Assembly (NCBI GenBank): GCA_030619585.1
Contig: JAUXBD010000023.1
Coordinates: 1 to 9,222, forward strand
Direction: 5' to 3'
From: Desulfobacteraceae bacterium
Lineage (GTDB): Bacteria; Desulfobacterota; Desulfobacteria; Desulfobacterales; SURF-7
Length of the DNA: 9,222 nt
The notes under the pieces were generated by a model that saw only the letters and a list, made by a program, of their open reading frames with translations, searched no databases and was not told the DNA's origin. The position numbers were made by a program, and so were the translations under genes. Positions 1 to 6,551 of this stretch are shown piece after piece (position 1 is the stretch's first letter; every line of letters starts with the position of its first letter).

Positions 1-51
1 ATTTTTGTCAATTTTTTCACATCCATCACAGTGTTCCGTTATATTACTCAT
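1..51 (-). CDS. Start of an unidentified leftward gene (5' end only)
   Basis: Reading leftward from an ATG at 51-49, the frame stays open to the window edge and gives 17 residues, MSNITEHCDGCEKIDKN. The support is the start context: an AGGA ribosome-binding site lies about 8 bases upstream and a good promoter sits further up (136-164). The CDGC pair of cysteines suggests a metal- or iron-sulphur-binding or small cysteine-rich protein. The string faintly recalls the cysteine-rich core of the PxxKW family common in Desulfobacterota, but the usual start of that family is absent, so I do not assign it. Seventeen codons cannot establish function. Confidence 0.5.
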   Translation of the reverse strand, partial: MSNITEHCDGCEKIDKN

Positions 52-135
52 TTTACATTTCCTAATACTATCATAAGGTTATTTGGCTATTTGTCTTTAG
101 CCCGTAGACCACCTAAAAATTCCACATAAACCGAT

Positions 136-164
136 AAAATAAACAATTGTCAGTCATTTGTCAA
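136..164 (-). promoter_or_regulatory. Sigma70-type promoter for the leftward gene at 1-51
   Basis: On the minus strand a perfect -35 hexamer TTGACA (164-159) is followed by a 17-base spacer and a -10 hexamer TATTTT (141-136, 4 of 6 matches to TATAAT). Transcription would start near 129 and leave a leader of about 78 bases before the ATG at 51. The exact -35 and ideal spacing make this the best promoter in the window; it has not been tested. Confidence 0.55.
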
Positions 165-200
165 ATTTTATTTGGATATTAGGTGTAATTAAAAGTGTTT

Positions 201-226
201 TAACCGGGCCTTATGCCCGCCCGTTA
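201..226. repeat. Small GC-rich hairpin in AT-rich intergenic DNA
   Basis: CGGGC (205-209) pairs with GCCCG (215-219) around a 5-base loop, and TAAC (201-204) can pair with GTTA (223-226) across a 3-base bulge. There is no T-run right after it on either strand, so a classical terminator is not well supported. It could be a regulatory hairpin or chance. Confidence 0.3.
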
Positions 227-301
227 GTTATTTGGCCTATCTTTAACAGAATTAATTTGCACCTTTTGATATTTTCAATTAATCTATTGAAGATAGTAAA
301 C

Positions 302-342
302 AGCGCTTGATTTTAATTTTAAAGCTTGGCATTTTAAGCGCT
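302..342. repeat. Separated inverted repeat AGCGCTT / AAGCGCT
   Basis: AGCGCTT at 302-308 is the exact reverse complement of AAGCGCT at 336-342, with 27 AT-rich bases between. Each arm contains the palindrome AGCGCT, so the two arms are also two copies of the same 6-bp site. This could be a pair of operator half-sites upstream of kdsD or a weak stem. No T-run follows on either strand. Confidence 0.3.
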
Positions 343-368
343 ATGTTTTAAATAAAAAAAATATTGGT

Positions 369-383
369 TGGCAATAAACTTGT
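369..383 (+). promoter_or_regulatory. Possible sigma54-type (-24/-12) element upstream of kdsD
   Basis: TGGCA at 369-373 and TTGT at 380-383 have the spacing of the sigma54 consensus (TGGCAC, five bases, TTGC). The -24 GG is present but the -12 GC is GT. Transcription would start around 394, about 60 bases before the kdsD ATG. A sigma54 promoter for an LPS-precursor gene would be unusual. An alternative sigma70 reading, TTGGTT (364-369) with TTAAAT (387-392) and a 17-base spacer, is a weak match. Confidence 0.22.
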
Positions 384-456
384 CTGTTAAATATGGAGAT
401 AAAAAGACAGATAGCAGTCGAAGAAGTGGCAGCCTATAAATACAAAAGATAAAGAT

Positions 457-1521
457 ATGCGTGCAAAACAAACAAGACACTCGACAAACGGTAGCAGTTC
501 AAGGTCCAATAAGGTAATATCAACTCAAGCCAATATCAAACCGAAAATTATCATAAAACAAGCCAGAGAGGTCCTAACGGTAGAGGCCCGGGGTATTATG
601 AGTCTGGCAGAACGCATTGATGATAACTTTGTAAAAATGGTTGATATTATAGCCAAATCAAAGGGAAGGTTAATTGTGGGTGGTATTGGCAAGTCGGGAA
701 TCGTTGGAAGGAAAATTGTGGCCACCCTAAACAGCACCGGCACAAGAGCATTATCCCTACACCCCGTTGAGGCTATGCACGGAGATTTGGGTGTGGTGGG
801 CAGAAACGATATTTTTCTTGCGCTTTCAAACAGCGGTGAAACCGATGAAATCAATATGCTGATACCCGCTATACGAAAAATCGGATGCAAGGTTATAGCA
901 TTTACCGGTAACACCAACTCCACCCTTGCAAAACACAGCGATATAGTTATTGACGTTGGCGTTGAGAAGGAGGCTTGTCCGCTTGGCCTTGCACCAACAG
1001 CAAGCACAACAGCCGTCCTTGCCATGGGAGATGCTCTTGCGGTGGTCCTGATTAATAAAAAGAAGTTCAAGTCAAGTGACTTTAAAAAGATACATCCAGG
1101 AGGCACTCTTGGGCAGAGGCTCTTATCAAAAGTTAAAGACCTCATGCTGACAGGTAAATCCGTTCCATGGGTTTTTGAGGGCGTTAAAATGGGAGACGCC
1201 ATTAAGAAGATAGACCAGCTTAAACTGGGAGCAGTACTTATTTTAAATACAGAGAAAAGGCTCGTGGGCATTATTACAGACGGAGATATCAGACACCTAA
1301 TTTCAAAAAACAACTCTATTGTTAACCTGCCGGTTGAAGATGTAATGACCAGAGAACCTTTAGCGGTGAATGCCGGATCTCCGGTTTATGATGCCTTGGA
1401 TATAATGGAGCAGCATCAGATAACAGTTCTGCCTGTAATAGATTTAAAAAATAAAATTCAGGGTATTTTACACCTTCACGATATTTTAGGCAAAGGCGCG
1501 TTCAAATTTAACGGAACCTAA
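457..1521 (+). CDS. kdsD: Arabinose-5-phosphate isomerase (KdsD/KpsF/GutQ family)
   Basis: This cytoplasmic enzyme interconverts D-ribulose 5-phosphate and D-arabinose 5-phosphate, the first step toward KDO for lipopolysaccharide. The 354 residues show an N-terminal SIS sugar-isomerase domain (about 35-215) and two C-terminal CBS domains (about 225-285 and 290-350). Visible motifs are GIGKSG (77-81), HPVEAMHGDLG (102-112), SNSGETDE (124-131), CPLGLAPTAST (174-184) and KIHPGG (211-216). Residues K79, E131, E172 and H213 line up, at a constant offset of 20, with catalytic residues described for E. coli KdsD. The protein has about 20 extra N-terminal residues rich in Ser, Arg and Lys, and no strong ribosome-binding site precedes the ATG. 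However, an in-frame stop lies at 412-414 and the next Met (residue 48) is inside the conserved domain, so 457 is the best start. The phosphofructokinase gene follows 67 bases later, possibly in the same transcript. Paralogue naming (kdsD, kpsF or gutQ) is uncertain. Confidence 0.93.
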   Translation: MRAKQTRHSTNGSSSRSNKVISTQANIKPKIIIKQAREVLTVEARGIMSLAERIDDNFVKMVDIIAKSKGRLIVGGIGKSGIVGRKIVATLNSTGTRALSLHPVEAMHGDLGVVGRNDIFLALSNSGETDEINMLIPAIRKIGCKVIAFTGNTNSTLAKHSDIVIDVGVEKEACPLGLAPTASTTAVLAMGDALAVVLINKKKFKSSDFKKIHPGGTLGQRLLSKVKDLMLTGKSVPWVFEGVKMGDAIKKIDQLKLGAVLILNTEKRLVGIITDGDIRHLISKNNSIVNLPVEDVMTREPLAVNAGSPVYDALDIMEQHQITVLPVIDLKNKIQGILHLHDILGKGAFKFNGT

Positions 1522-1526
1522 AACAC

Positions 1527-1559
1527 TTAACCCTGTTAATCCTTCACACACTTAATCCT
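1527..1559. repeat. Three short direct repeats, TTAAYCCT
   Basis: TTAACCCT (1527-1534), TTAATCCT (1536-1543) and TTAATCCT (1552-1559) lie in the 67-base gap between kdsD and the phosphofructokinase gene, followed by a related CTAACCAT (1572-1577 region). A similar pyrimidine-rich TTAACC/AATCC pattern appears at 2985-3014 next to the other end of the phosphofructokinase gene. This is probably degenerate simple-sequence DNA. Confidence 0.4.
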
Positions 1560-1588
1560 AAAACAATCACTAACCATAAGGGGCTACT

Positions 1589-2908
1589 ATGGAATACGAT
1601 CCATTATCAACAAAAATTCAGACCCTAGGGGAGCCCAAAATACCGTCACCGATTAAGGCCAAGAGTGCTGGCAACGGTAACTTCATCTCTGACAGTAACA
1701 GAATACTTACACACATATCCGAAGAAAGTGTAAACAATGCCTTTAAAGAGGGTAAGCAGCAGCAATGTTTTGAGCTAGCCGGTCCAAGAGAGAATATATA
1801 CTTTGATCCAAGCAAGCTCAGGTGCGCCCTTGTAACATGTGGCGGACTATGTCCCGGCCTTAACGACATAATCAGGTCTGTTGTTCTTGAGCTTTATCAT
1901 ACTTATGGAGTTAAAAATATTTACGGTATAAAATACGGTCTTCAGGGGTTTATTCCAAAATACGGCCATGATGTTATTGATCTTAAGCAAGAAACGGTTG
2001 CCAGCATACTTAACATGGGCGGCTCCATACTTGGGTCATCTAGGGGCCCTCAGGATTTTGAGGCAATTGTGGACGCCCTTGAGAGGATGAATATAGGCGT
2101 TCTTTTTATGGTGGGAGGCGACGGCACCCTTATGGCTGCATGCAAGATATCAGATGCCATAACAAGCCGGGGACTGAAAACAAGTGTTGTGGGTATACCT
2201 AAAACAATTGATAATGATATTTATATGGTGTCAAAGTCTTTTGGGTTTGATACGGCCGTTGATGTGGCAACCAGTGCGATTAAGGGGGCTCATTGTGAAG
2301 CCGAGGGGTATCCCAACGGAATAGGTCTTATCAAGCTGATGGGGCGGCATTCGGGTTTTATAGCAGCCACAGCCACGCTGGCCCATCAGGATGTAAATTT
2401 TGTTCTGATACCGGAAATAGATTTTGATCTTGAGGGGCCCGGTGGTTTTCTGCAAAAACTCGAAGACCGCCTTAATGCCAGATCCCATGCTGTAATTGTG
2501 GTTGCCGAAGGAGCGGGCCAGAAATTTTTTGAAGGAGCCAAAGAAAGACATGATGCATCCGGCAATATAAGATTAAACGATATTGGTCTGTTTTTGCGCG
2601 ATAAGATAAAAGCCTATTTTCAAGAAAAAAAAATGGAGGCCCCTATTAAATATATTGATCCCAGCTACATGATAAGAAGTCTTCCGGCAAATGCGAACGA
2701 CAGTGTTTTTTGCGGGTTTTTAGGGCGAGACGCGGTGCATGCGGGAATGGCGGGGAAAACCAAGCTGATTATAAGCAATTGGAATAACCATTTTGTTCAT
2801 ATCTCCATGGATCTGTCCGCGGGAAAACGCAGACACATAACTCCAAATGGGAAGTTGTGGCGTACAGTGCTTGACGCCACGGGCCAGGGCTCGCTCACAA
2901 ACGATTAA
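1589..2908 (+). CDS. 6-phosphofructokinase, plant/protist-type (ATP-dependent predicted)
   Basis: The enzyme phosphorylates fructose 6-phosphate to fructose 1,6-bisphosphate in the cytoplasm. The core starts near residue 77 with LVTCGGLCPGLN (81-92), then GIKYGLQGF (113-121), GGDGT (176-180), PKTIDND (204-210, catalytic-type Asp208), KSFGFDTAV (216-224), MGRHSGF (251-257), AEGAGQ (306-311) and IDPSYMIRS (356-364). This pattern matches the long plant and trypanosome ATP-PFK group rather than the 320-residue E. coli PfkA. At the two phosphoryl-donor positions (E. coli 104 and 124) it has Gly179 and Lys205. Pyrophosphate enzymes usually carry Asp plus Lys and classical ATP enzymes Gly plus Gly, so this mixed pair points to ATP, as in plant enzymes, but does not prove it. 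The first 75 residues form the usual variable extension. An AAGGGG ribosome-binding site (1578-1583) sits 5 bases before the ATG. The gene may be co-transcribed with kdsD. Confidence 0.92.
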   Translation: MEYDPLSTKIQTLGEPKIPSPIKAKSAGNGNFISDSNRILTHISEESVNNAFKEGKQQQCFELAGPRENIYFDPSKLRCALVTCGGLCPGLNDIIRSVVLELYHTYGVKNIYGIKYGLQGFIPKYGHDVIDLKQETVASILNMGGSILGSSRGPQDFEAIVDALERMNIGVLFMVGGDGTLMAACKISDAITSRGLKTSVVGIPKTIDNDIYMVSKSFGFDTAVDVATSAIKGAHCEAEGYPNGIGLIKLMGRHSGFIAATATLAHQDVNFVLIPEIDFDLEGPGGFLQKLEDRLNARSHAVIVVAEGAGQKFFEGAKERHDASGNIRLNDIGLFLRDKIKAYFQEKKMEAPIKYIDPSYMIRSLPANANDSVFCGFLGRDAVHAGMAGKTKLIISNWNNHFVHISMDLSAGKRRHITPNGKLWRTVLDATGQGSLTND

Positions 2909-2958
2909 AACGGTTTTGCCAAAACAGTTAAGCTGGTTTTATTAGTTATATTTGTTTA

Positions 2959-2994
2959 ATTGGTTAAAGCTGAATTCATAACATTTTAACCAAT
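2959..2994. terminator. Inverted repeat between convergent genes (possible bidirectional terminator)
   Basis: ATTGGTTAAA (2959-2968) is the exact reverse complement of TTTAACCAAT (2985-2994), with a 16-base loop. It lies in the 109-base gap between the convergent ends of the phosphofructokinase and lipoprotein genes, where a shared terminator is expected. The stem is AT-rich and no clean T-run follows, so its termination strength is doubtful. A weaker bulged stem occurs at 2921-2940 (AAAACAG with CTGGTTTT), followed by T-rich sequence. Confidence 0.35.
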
Positions 2995-3017
2995 CCAACC
3001 AACCAATCTAACCGACT

Positions 3018-4994
3018 CTATTCATGTTTCACCTCAACAAACCGGTTGCCGCTTATTTCAAGAAGATGAAGCTTCTTGTGGGCGTCGCCATCCGGGCCAA
3101 AGGATGTTGGACCGGTTATACCGTAAAAAGGCTGCATGGTTTTAAGCGTCTCTTTAATCGAGGCGCGGAAACGAACATCAGGCCTGCTGATCAGTTCAAA
3201 CAGAAGCATGGCGGTGTCATAGGCCACAGCCTCTATAAAGCCGGGTTTTTCTCCAAAAGCGTACTCAAAAGAGGCAACAAAATCTCTTACCTCCCGGGAA
3301 CCGCTTTCGGCAAAAAAGATTTCCGGCATTATTGCTCCCTGAATATGGTGCCTTGCCATCTCTATCAGTCTGTCTGAATGCCAGAGGTTGGTTCCAAAAA
3401 GATAAACATCTTTAATGTCGTAATAAACAAGCTGGGGAAGTATTAGTCCGGCTTTTTCAGGGCCGTCAGGAATAAAAATAGCTTCAAAATCAACGATGGC
3501 TTCAGGTTGTTTGACTTCATGGAGAGGGTTTTCCGGTTCTTCATATTCTTCAAGCCCAGGCTGAACAACATCAAAATCCGGTTCGATAATTTCAGGGTCA
3601 GGCTCGTTAATCAACCGAAGGTATTCAGGTACTTCATAATGGAGACCCGCAAGTTTTTTAATAGGTGTAGCAAAATCAGTGCTTTCGGAATTGAAAGATT
3701 CAACCCCCACAACCTCTCCGCCATATGCCATAACTTCATCCCAGAACAGGTTCATAAATGTTGTACCGTATTTTTCCATGGGGTATAAAATTGCAAACCT
3801 GCTTAAGCCAAGCTCATCAACCGCATAGGCCACAAGGGTTTCAACCTGCATTCTTGGTGTAAGAAAATTTCTGAAAACATAATCCCCTGTTTGGGTGATC
3901 TGCTCTTTCTGGGTCAGGGTGATTATGGGGATTTTTTCTTCCTCGGCCTTAAATGCCGCATCTTCTGCAGTAATGATCGGCCCGATAATTGCCGCCACAT
4001 TGTGTGCGGCCATTTTTTTTACGCCAAGCTCTGCAGTTTCAGGATTTGCACCTGTGTCCTCTATAAAAATCTCTATCTCCTGATTTTCACCGGATTGACT
4101 AAATTGTTCCAGAGCAAGCTCAATACCTTTAAGGGCCCTTTCGCCAAACACCTTGTATCGTCCGCTTAAAGGAAGCAGACAACCTATGGCGTTATGGTTG
4201 TAGGCTGTTTCTTTGCTCAACTCATCGATCAGGTCTTGTGCAATTGTTGCGTTTTTATGTTCGGGAAACTCACTAATAAATTCGGCCAGGGCGGTGATGG
4301 CCGCTTCATATTTATCCTCACTTATGTTTTTCAACCCAAGCTGGTAAAGCAATACCTCCCGTGGCATTCTGTCCTTACTGGCTTGTAAAAGAGATGAGAT
4401 GCCTGATGATGGCAGACGACTCACCGATTTTTCTAGTTTTTCAACAAGGCTTATTCTTTCCAGGCCTTTTGTTTTGTTATAGGCAATCTTAAAAGCGTTT
4501 ATGCCATTTTCATAAGAGCCAAGAGCAATGTAGGCATCACTCAGAACAGCGTATTTCCTGACAATGACGGCATCTGAGACATCATCATTAATGTCTCCTG
4601 CTTTTTCAATAACATCGTTATATCTGCCCTCAATATAGTAGGTGGTTAGGATTGCCAGCATACCGTCCGGCGCAAAGTAGCTGTCAGGGTATTTATCGGC
4701 TATCTGGTTATATGCCGTGCGGGCTTTATCATAATTTCCCATTGTTTCATGGATTGCCCCTATTTTAAGCAATGCAGCAGGGGCCAGGGGCCTATCGGAA
4801 TAAAGGACAAGATAATCTGTGTAAAGCTCAAGAGCCCTTTCGTATAGTTTTGATTCAAATCTTTTTTCAGCCTTTGCAAACAGCCTGTCTTTCGGGCTGG
4901 TTCCCAAAAAGATTTTGGGAATTATCTGTTTTGGGGCGCATGACCATATAAAAAAAACACTGATCAAGACAGCAATAACTCTAAGTGGTTTCAT
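3018..4994 (-). CDS. Outer-membrane lipoprotein, TPR plus periplasmic-binding fold (LpoA-like PBP activator)
   Basis: The 658-residue protein begins with a lipoprotein signal peptide: a basic start, a hydrophobic stretch (5-17) and a lipobox ending IWSC, with Cys19 as the lipid anchor. Ala20 at the next position favours the outer membrane. Residues about 36-260 are helical TPR-like repeats, e.g. YERALELYTDYL (51-62) and YDKARTAYNQIADKYP (88-103). From about 268 the chain becomes a type-1 periplasmic-binding fold (IGCLLPLSGRYKVFGERA, then IIGPI 336-340 and FRNF 374-377) running to the C-terminus. This order and length match LpoA of gammaproteobacteria, which activates the peptidoglycan synthase PBP1A; similar Desulfobacterota proteins are often labelled amino-acid ABC-transporter binding proteins. 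No transporter genes adjoin it, and the TPR plus lipobox favour the LpoA-like role. An acidic, proline-rich insert lies at about 463-497. The start ATG is weakly served by AAGG about 10 bases upstream. Confidence 0.8.
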   Translation of the reverse strand: MKPLRVIAVLISVFFIWSCAPKQIIPKIFLGTSPKDRLFAKAEKRFESKLYERALELYTDYLVLYSDRPLAPAALLKIGAIHETMGNYDKARTAYNQIADKYPDSYFAPDGMLAILTTYYIEGRYNDVIEKAGDINDDVSDAVIVRKYAVLSDAYIALGSYENGINAFKIAYNKTKGLERISLVEKLEKSVSRLPSSGISSLLQASKDRMPREVLLYQLGLKNISEDKYEAAITALAEFISEFPEHKNATIAQDLIDELSKETAYNHNAIGCLLPLSGRYKVFGERALKGIELALEQFSQSGENQEIEIFIEDTGANPETAELGVKKMAAHNVAAIIGPIITAEDAAFKAEEEKIPIITLTQKEQITQTGDYVFRNFLTPRMQVETLVAYAVDELGLSRFAILYPMEKYGTTFMNLFWDEVMAYGGEVVGVESFNSESTDFATPIKKLAGLHYEVPEYLRLINEPDPEIIEPDFDVVQPGLEEYEEPENPLHEVKQPEAIVDFEAIFIPDGPEKAGLILPQLVYYDIKDVYLFGTNLWHSDRLIEMARHHIQGAIMPEIFFAESGSREVRDFVASFEYAFGEKPGFIEAVAYDTAMLLFELISRPDVRFRASIKETLKTMQPFYGITGPTSFGPDGDAHKKLHLLEISGNRFVEVKHE

Positions 4995-5060
4995 AAATAT
5001 CAGGCCTTTTGCTTACTGGTTGCCGGGTACAATTTTAAAGAAATTTTGAAGTCTTTGGAT

Positions 5061-5066
5061 CTTATA
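5061..5066 (-). promoter_or_regulatory. Candidate -10 box for the lipoprotein gene
   Basis: On the minus strand TATAAG (5066-5061) matches the -10 consensus at 5 of 6 positions and lies about 67 bases upstream of the lipoprotein ATG. The hexamer 17 bases further up (TTCCTA) is a poor -35. A T-rich stretch occupies the spacer. A promoter is expected here because the preceding unit is a pseudogene, but the evidence is thin. Confidence 0.25.
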
Positions 5067-5111
5067 CAACAAAAAATAAAAAATAGGAATATTAAAAGCT
5101 TTTTGCTGAAC

Positions 5112-6076
5112 TCAGTGCAGTCCGGCAATAACCGGAAGGTATAAGGACAGAGCCGGTATTAAGGAGAGAATTATCAGAATCACAACATCCATGATAACAA
5201 AATAGATCGCCCGCTTTGCCACAGAATCCACATCACCTTTTATCAGGTTTGCGGCAGCAAAAAGGTTGACCCCAACAGGAGGTGTTGGCTGACCAATGGC
5301 AAGGGCGGAGTAACACCATACCACAGAGGGGCAACATTAAATGAGGATAGAACGGGTATCAAAATAGGCACGATAAGATAGGAGATGGAGATGGCGTCAA
5401 GAAACATTCCCAAGACTAAAAGAAGCATGTTCACAAGAACGATCATGACAGCGGCGTTTGAAGAAACGTTAACAATAAAACCTGCGGCCTTGTCGATAAC
5501 TCCCATAACAGATGCAGCCCAGGAAAATATACCCGCAAACACAACAATAAACATTATCACCGAACTGACCACACTTGCATCCACCAGAATGTTTAAAAGG
5601 TCTCGCCAGGATAGTGAACGATAGATAGCAACTGCCACAAACAGACTGTAAAAAACAGCTACCACGGCAGCTTCGGTTGGCGTGAAGATTCCTGCGTATA
5701 TACCGCCTAAAATTATCACCGGTGCAAGAAGGGCCCAGATCGATTTCTTAAAGGCTAAAAACACCTCCTTAACGTCGCCCCTTTTTTGCGTTCCCCTATA
5801 CCCTCTTTTTTTCGAAATAATATATGCCACGATGATTGTTCCAAGGCCAGTGAGAAGTCCCGGAATAATACCTGCTACAAAAAGGGCGCTTACAGAAACG
5901 CTTGTTATATTGCCGTATATGATAAAAGCTATGCTGGGAGGCAGAATGATAGAAAGGTCTGAAGAGTTTGCTATAAGGGCTCCGGCAAAGTTTTTATCAT
6001 AACCGTGCTTAACCATTGGGGCCAGGAGGATCATACCCACAGCAGCAGTGGTGGCGGGTCCGGACCCCGAAAGAGC
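5112..6076 (-). pseudogene. dctM: TRAP transporter large permease DctM, truncated and frameshifted remnant
   Basis: The intact protein is the roughly 430-residue, 12-helix inner-membrane subunit of a Na+-driven TRAP uptake system. Family-like sequence begins at 6076 with ALSGSGPATTAAVGM, matching the SGS-xxATxAA motif normally found about 130 residues into DctM. It continues through HGYDKNFAGA, ILPPSIAFIIYG, GIFTPTEAAVVAVFYS and LGMFLDAISISYLIVPIL. A stop codon (6088-6086) lies just upstream in this frame, so the N-terminal third is missing. Near 5312 the frame breaks after APLWYGV; the family continues in the next frame from 5309 as SALAIGQPTPPVGVNLFAA and ends naturally at the TGA at 5112. 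Compared with the usual seven residues between the WYGV and IGQ blocks, about 7 bases appear lost. With no DctQ and a broken DctP joined to it, it cannot work as a transporter. Confidence 0.85.
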
Positions 6077-6523
6077 ACCCCTTTGTTATTGGTGGTAATC
6101 TGTCTGAACCCGTTTTCGCCCCACGCAAGGGGCTTAAGCCCTTTTTTCTCCATTGCTTCAAAGATAGCCGTCCCTGTTTGGCCGTTTTCAATCTTGTCCA
6201 GGTTTTCAAAAGAGTTGATGAAAAAAGGAAGAGAGAAGACATTCATCTCGGGAATAACCGGCGATGAATTAATGGTGGATTCATATGCACAGTCTATCAC
6301 ACCTTTTGCCACCATCTGGTGTGATTTTAACTGTGCTTCCTTGAGCAGGGTGCTTTATATTTATTCGGCCGATAGTCTTCTTTTTTACTATATCTGAAAA
6401 TTTAATAGCCCCTATTCCCCAGGAAAAATTAGGCCCCACATTAACGGTCATTTTATACTCTTTTTTAAAACCGCCGGCATCGCCGGTAGAGTAAAACAAC
6501 AATGTCAAAATGGTTATCAGCAA
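6077..6523 (-). pseudogene. dctP: TRAP solute-binding protein DctP, 5' remnant fused to dctM
   Basis: The intact protein is the periplasmic binding subunit of a TRAP system. A hydrophobic leader (LLITILTLLFYSTGDAG) and family-like sequence FKKEYKMTVNVGP and FSDIVKKKTIGRINIK run in one frame from about 6523 to 6353. The frame then breaks, and the protein continues from 6351 in another frame as TLLKEAQLKSHQMVAKGVI, followed by PEMNVFSLPFFINSFENLD and LKPLAWGENGFRQITTNNK. The usual spacing implies about 14 bases were deleted at 6352. After NNKG the DctP similarity stops at about 6077-6083, where dctM sequence begins, so roughly the C-terminal half is gone. No ATG is visible. A GTG at 6545-6543 would enter the leader only if the run of eight T (6533-6526 region) had one more base. 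The substrate cannot be inferred. The remnant starts just after the PilZ gene's stop. Confidence 0.82.
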
Positions 6524-6551
6524 AAAAAAGTTATATTTCTTAAGTTCACAA

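Larger units (their letters stand above)
52..456. other. AT-rich intergenic region between two divergent genes
   Basis: No convincing gene is present in these 405 bases. The region separates a leftward gene (1-51) from rightward kdsD, so it must hold both promoters. It contains a clear leftward sigma70-like promoter, a GC-rich hairpin near 201-226, a separated 7-bp inverted repeat (302-308 with 336-342), an imperfect direct repeat (GTTATTTGGC-TAT at 78-99 and 227-245, both ending CTTTA) and a sigma54-like element at 369-383. A 19-codon open frame at 393-452 lacks a ribosome-binding site and is probably chance. Confidence 0.7.

Noticed and set aside
393..452. 19-codon frame (MEIKRQIAVEEVAAYKYKR) just before kdsD, possible leader peptide
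   Set aside because: No ribosome-binding site, no runs of a regulatory amino acid and no adjoining terminator or antiterminator stems; probably chance.
525..1313. 262-residue open frame on the minus strand across kdsD
   Set aside because: It lies fully antisense to a clear SIS/CBS enzyme, has low-complexity hydrophobic and serine-rich content with no recognisable domain, and no ribosome-binding site was noted; a shadow frame.
3018..4994. Lipoprotein as the binding subunit of an amino-acid ABC transporter or a replacement for the lost TRAP binding protein
   Set aside because: It has an N-terminal TPR region and lipid anchor typical of LpoA-like proteins, no ABC permease or ATPase genes are nearby, and its fold differs from DctP.
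5094..5103. AAAAGCTTTT palindrome after the dctM stop, considered as a terminator
   Set aside because: It is a loop-less AT palindrome with no GC stem; it may be chance in AT-rich DNA.
5112..6076. Programmed ribosomal frameshifting as the explanation for the split dctM frames
   Set aside because: No slippery heptamer with a following structure was seen at the break, bases appear to be missing relative to the family, and the gene also lacks its front, so decay is the simpler explanation.
6005..6397. 130-residue plus-strand frame opposite the TRAP remnant
   Set aside because: It is antisense to the recognisable dctP/dctM pseudogene sequence and resembles nothing; it is open only by chance.
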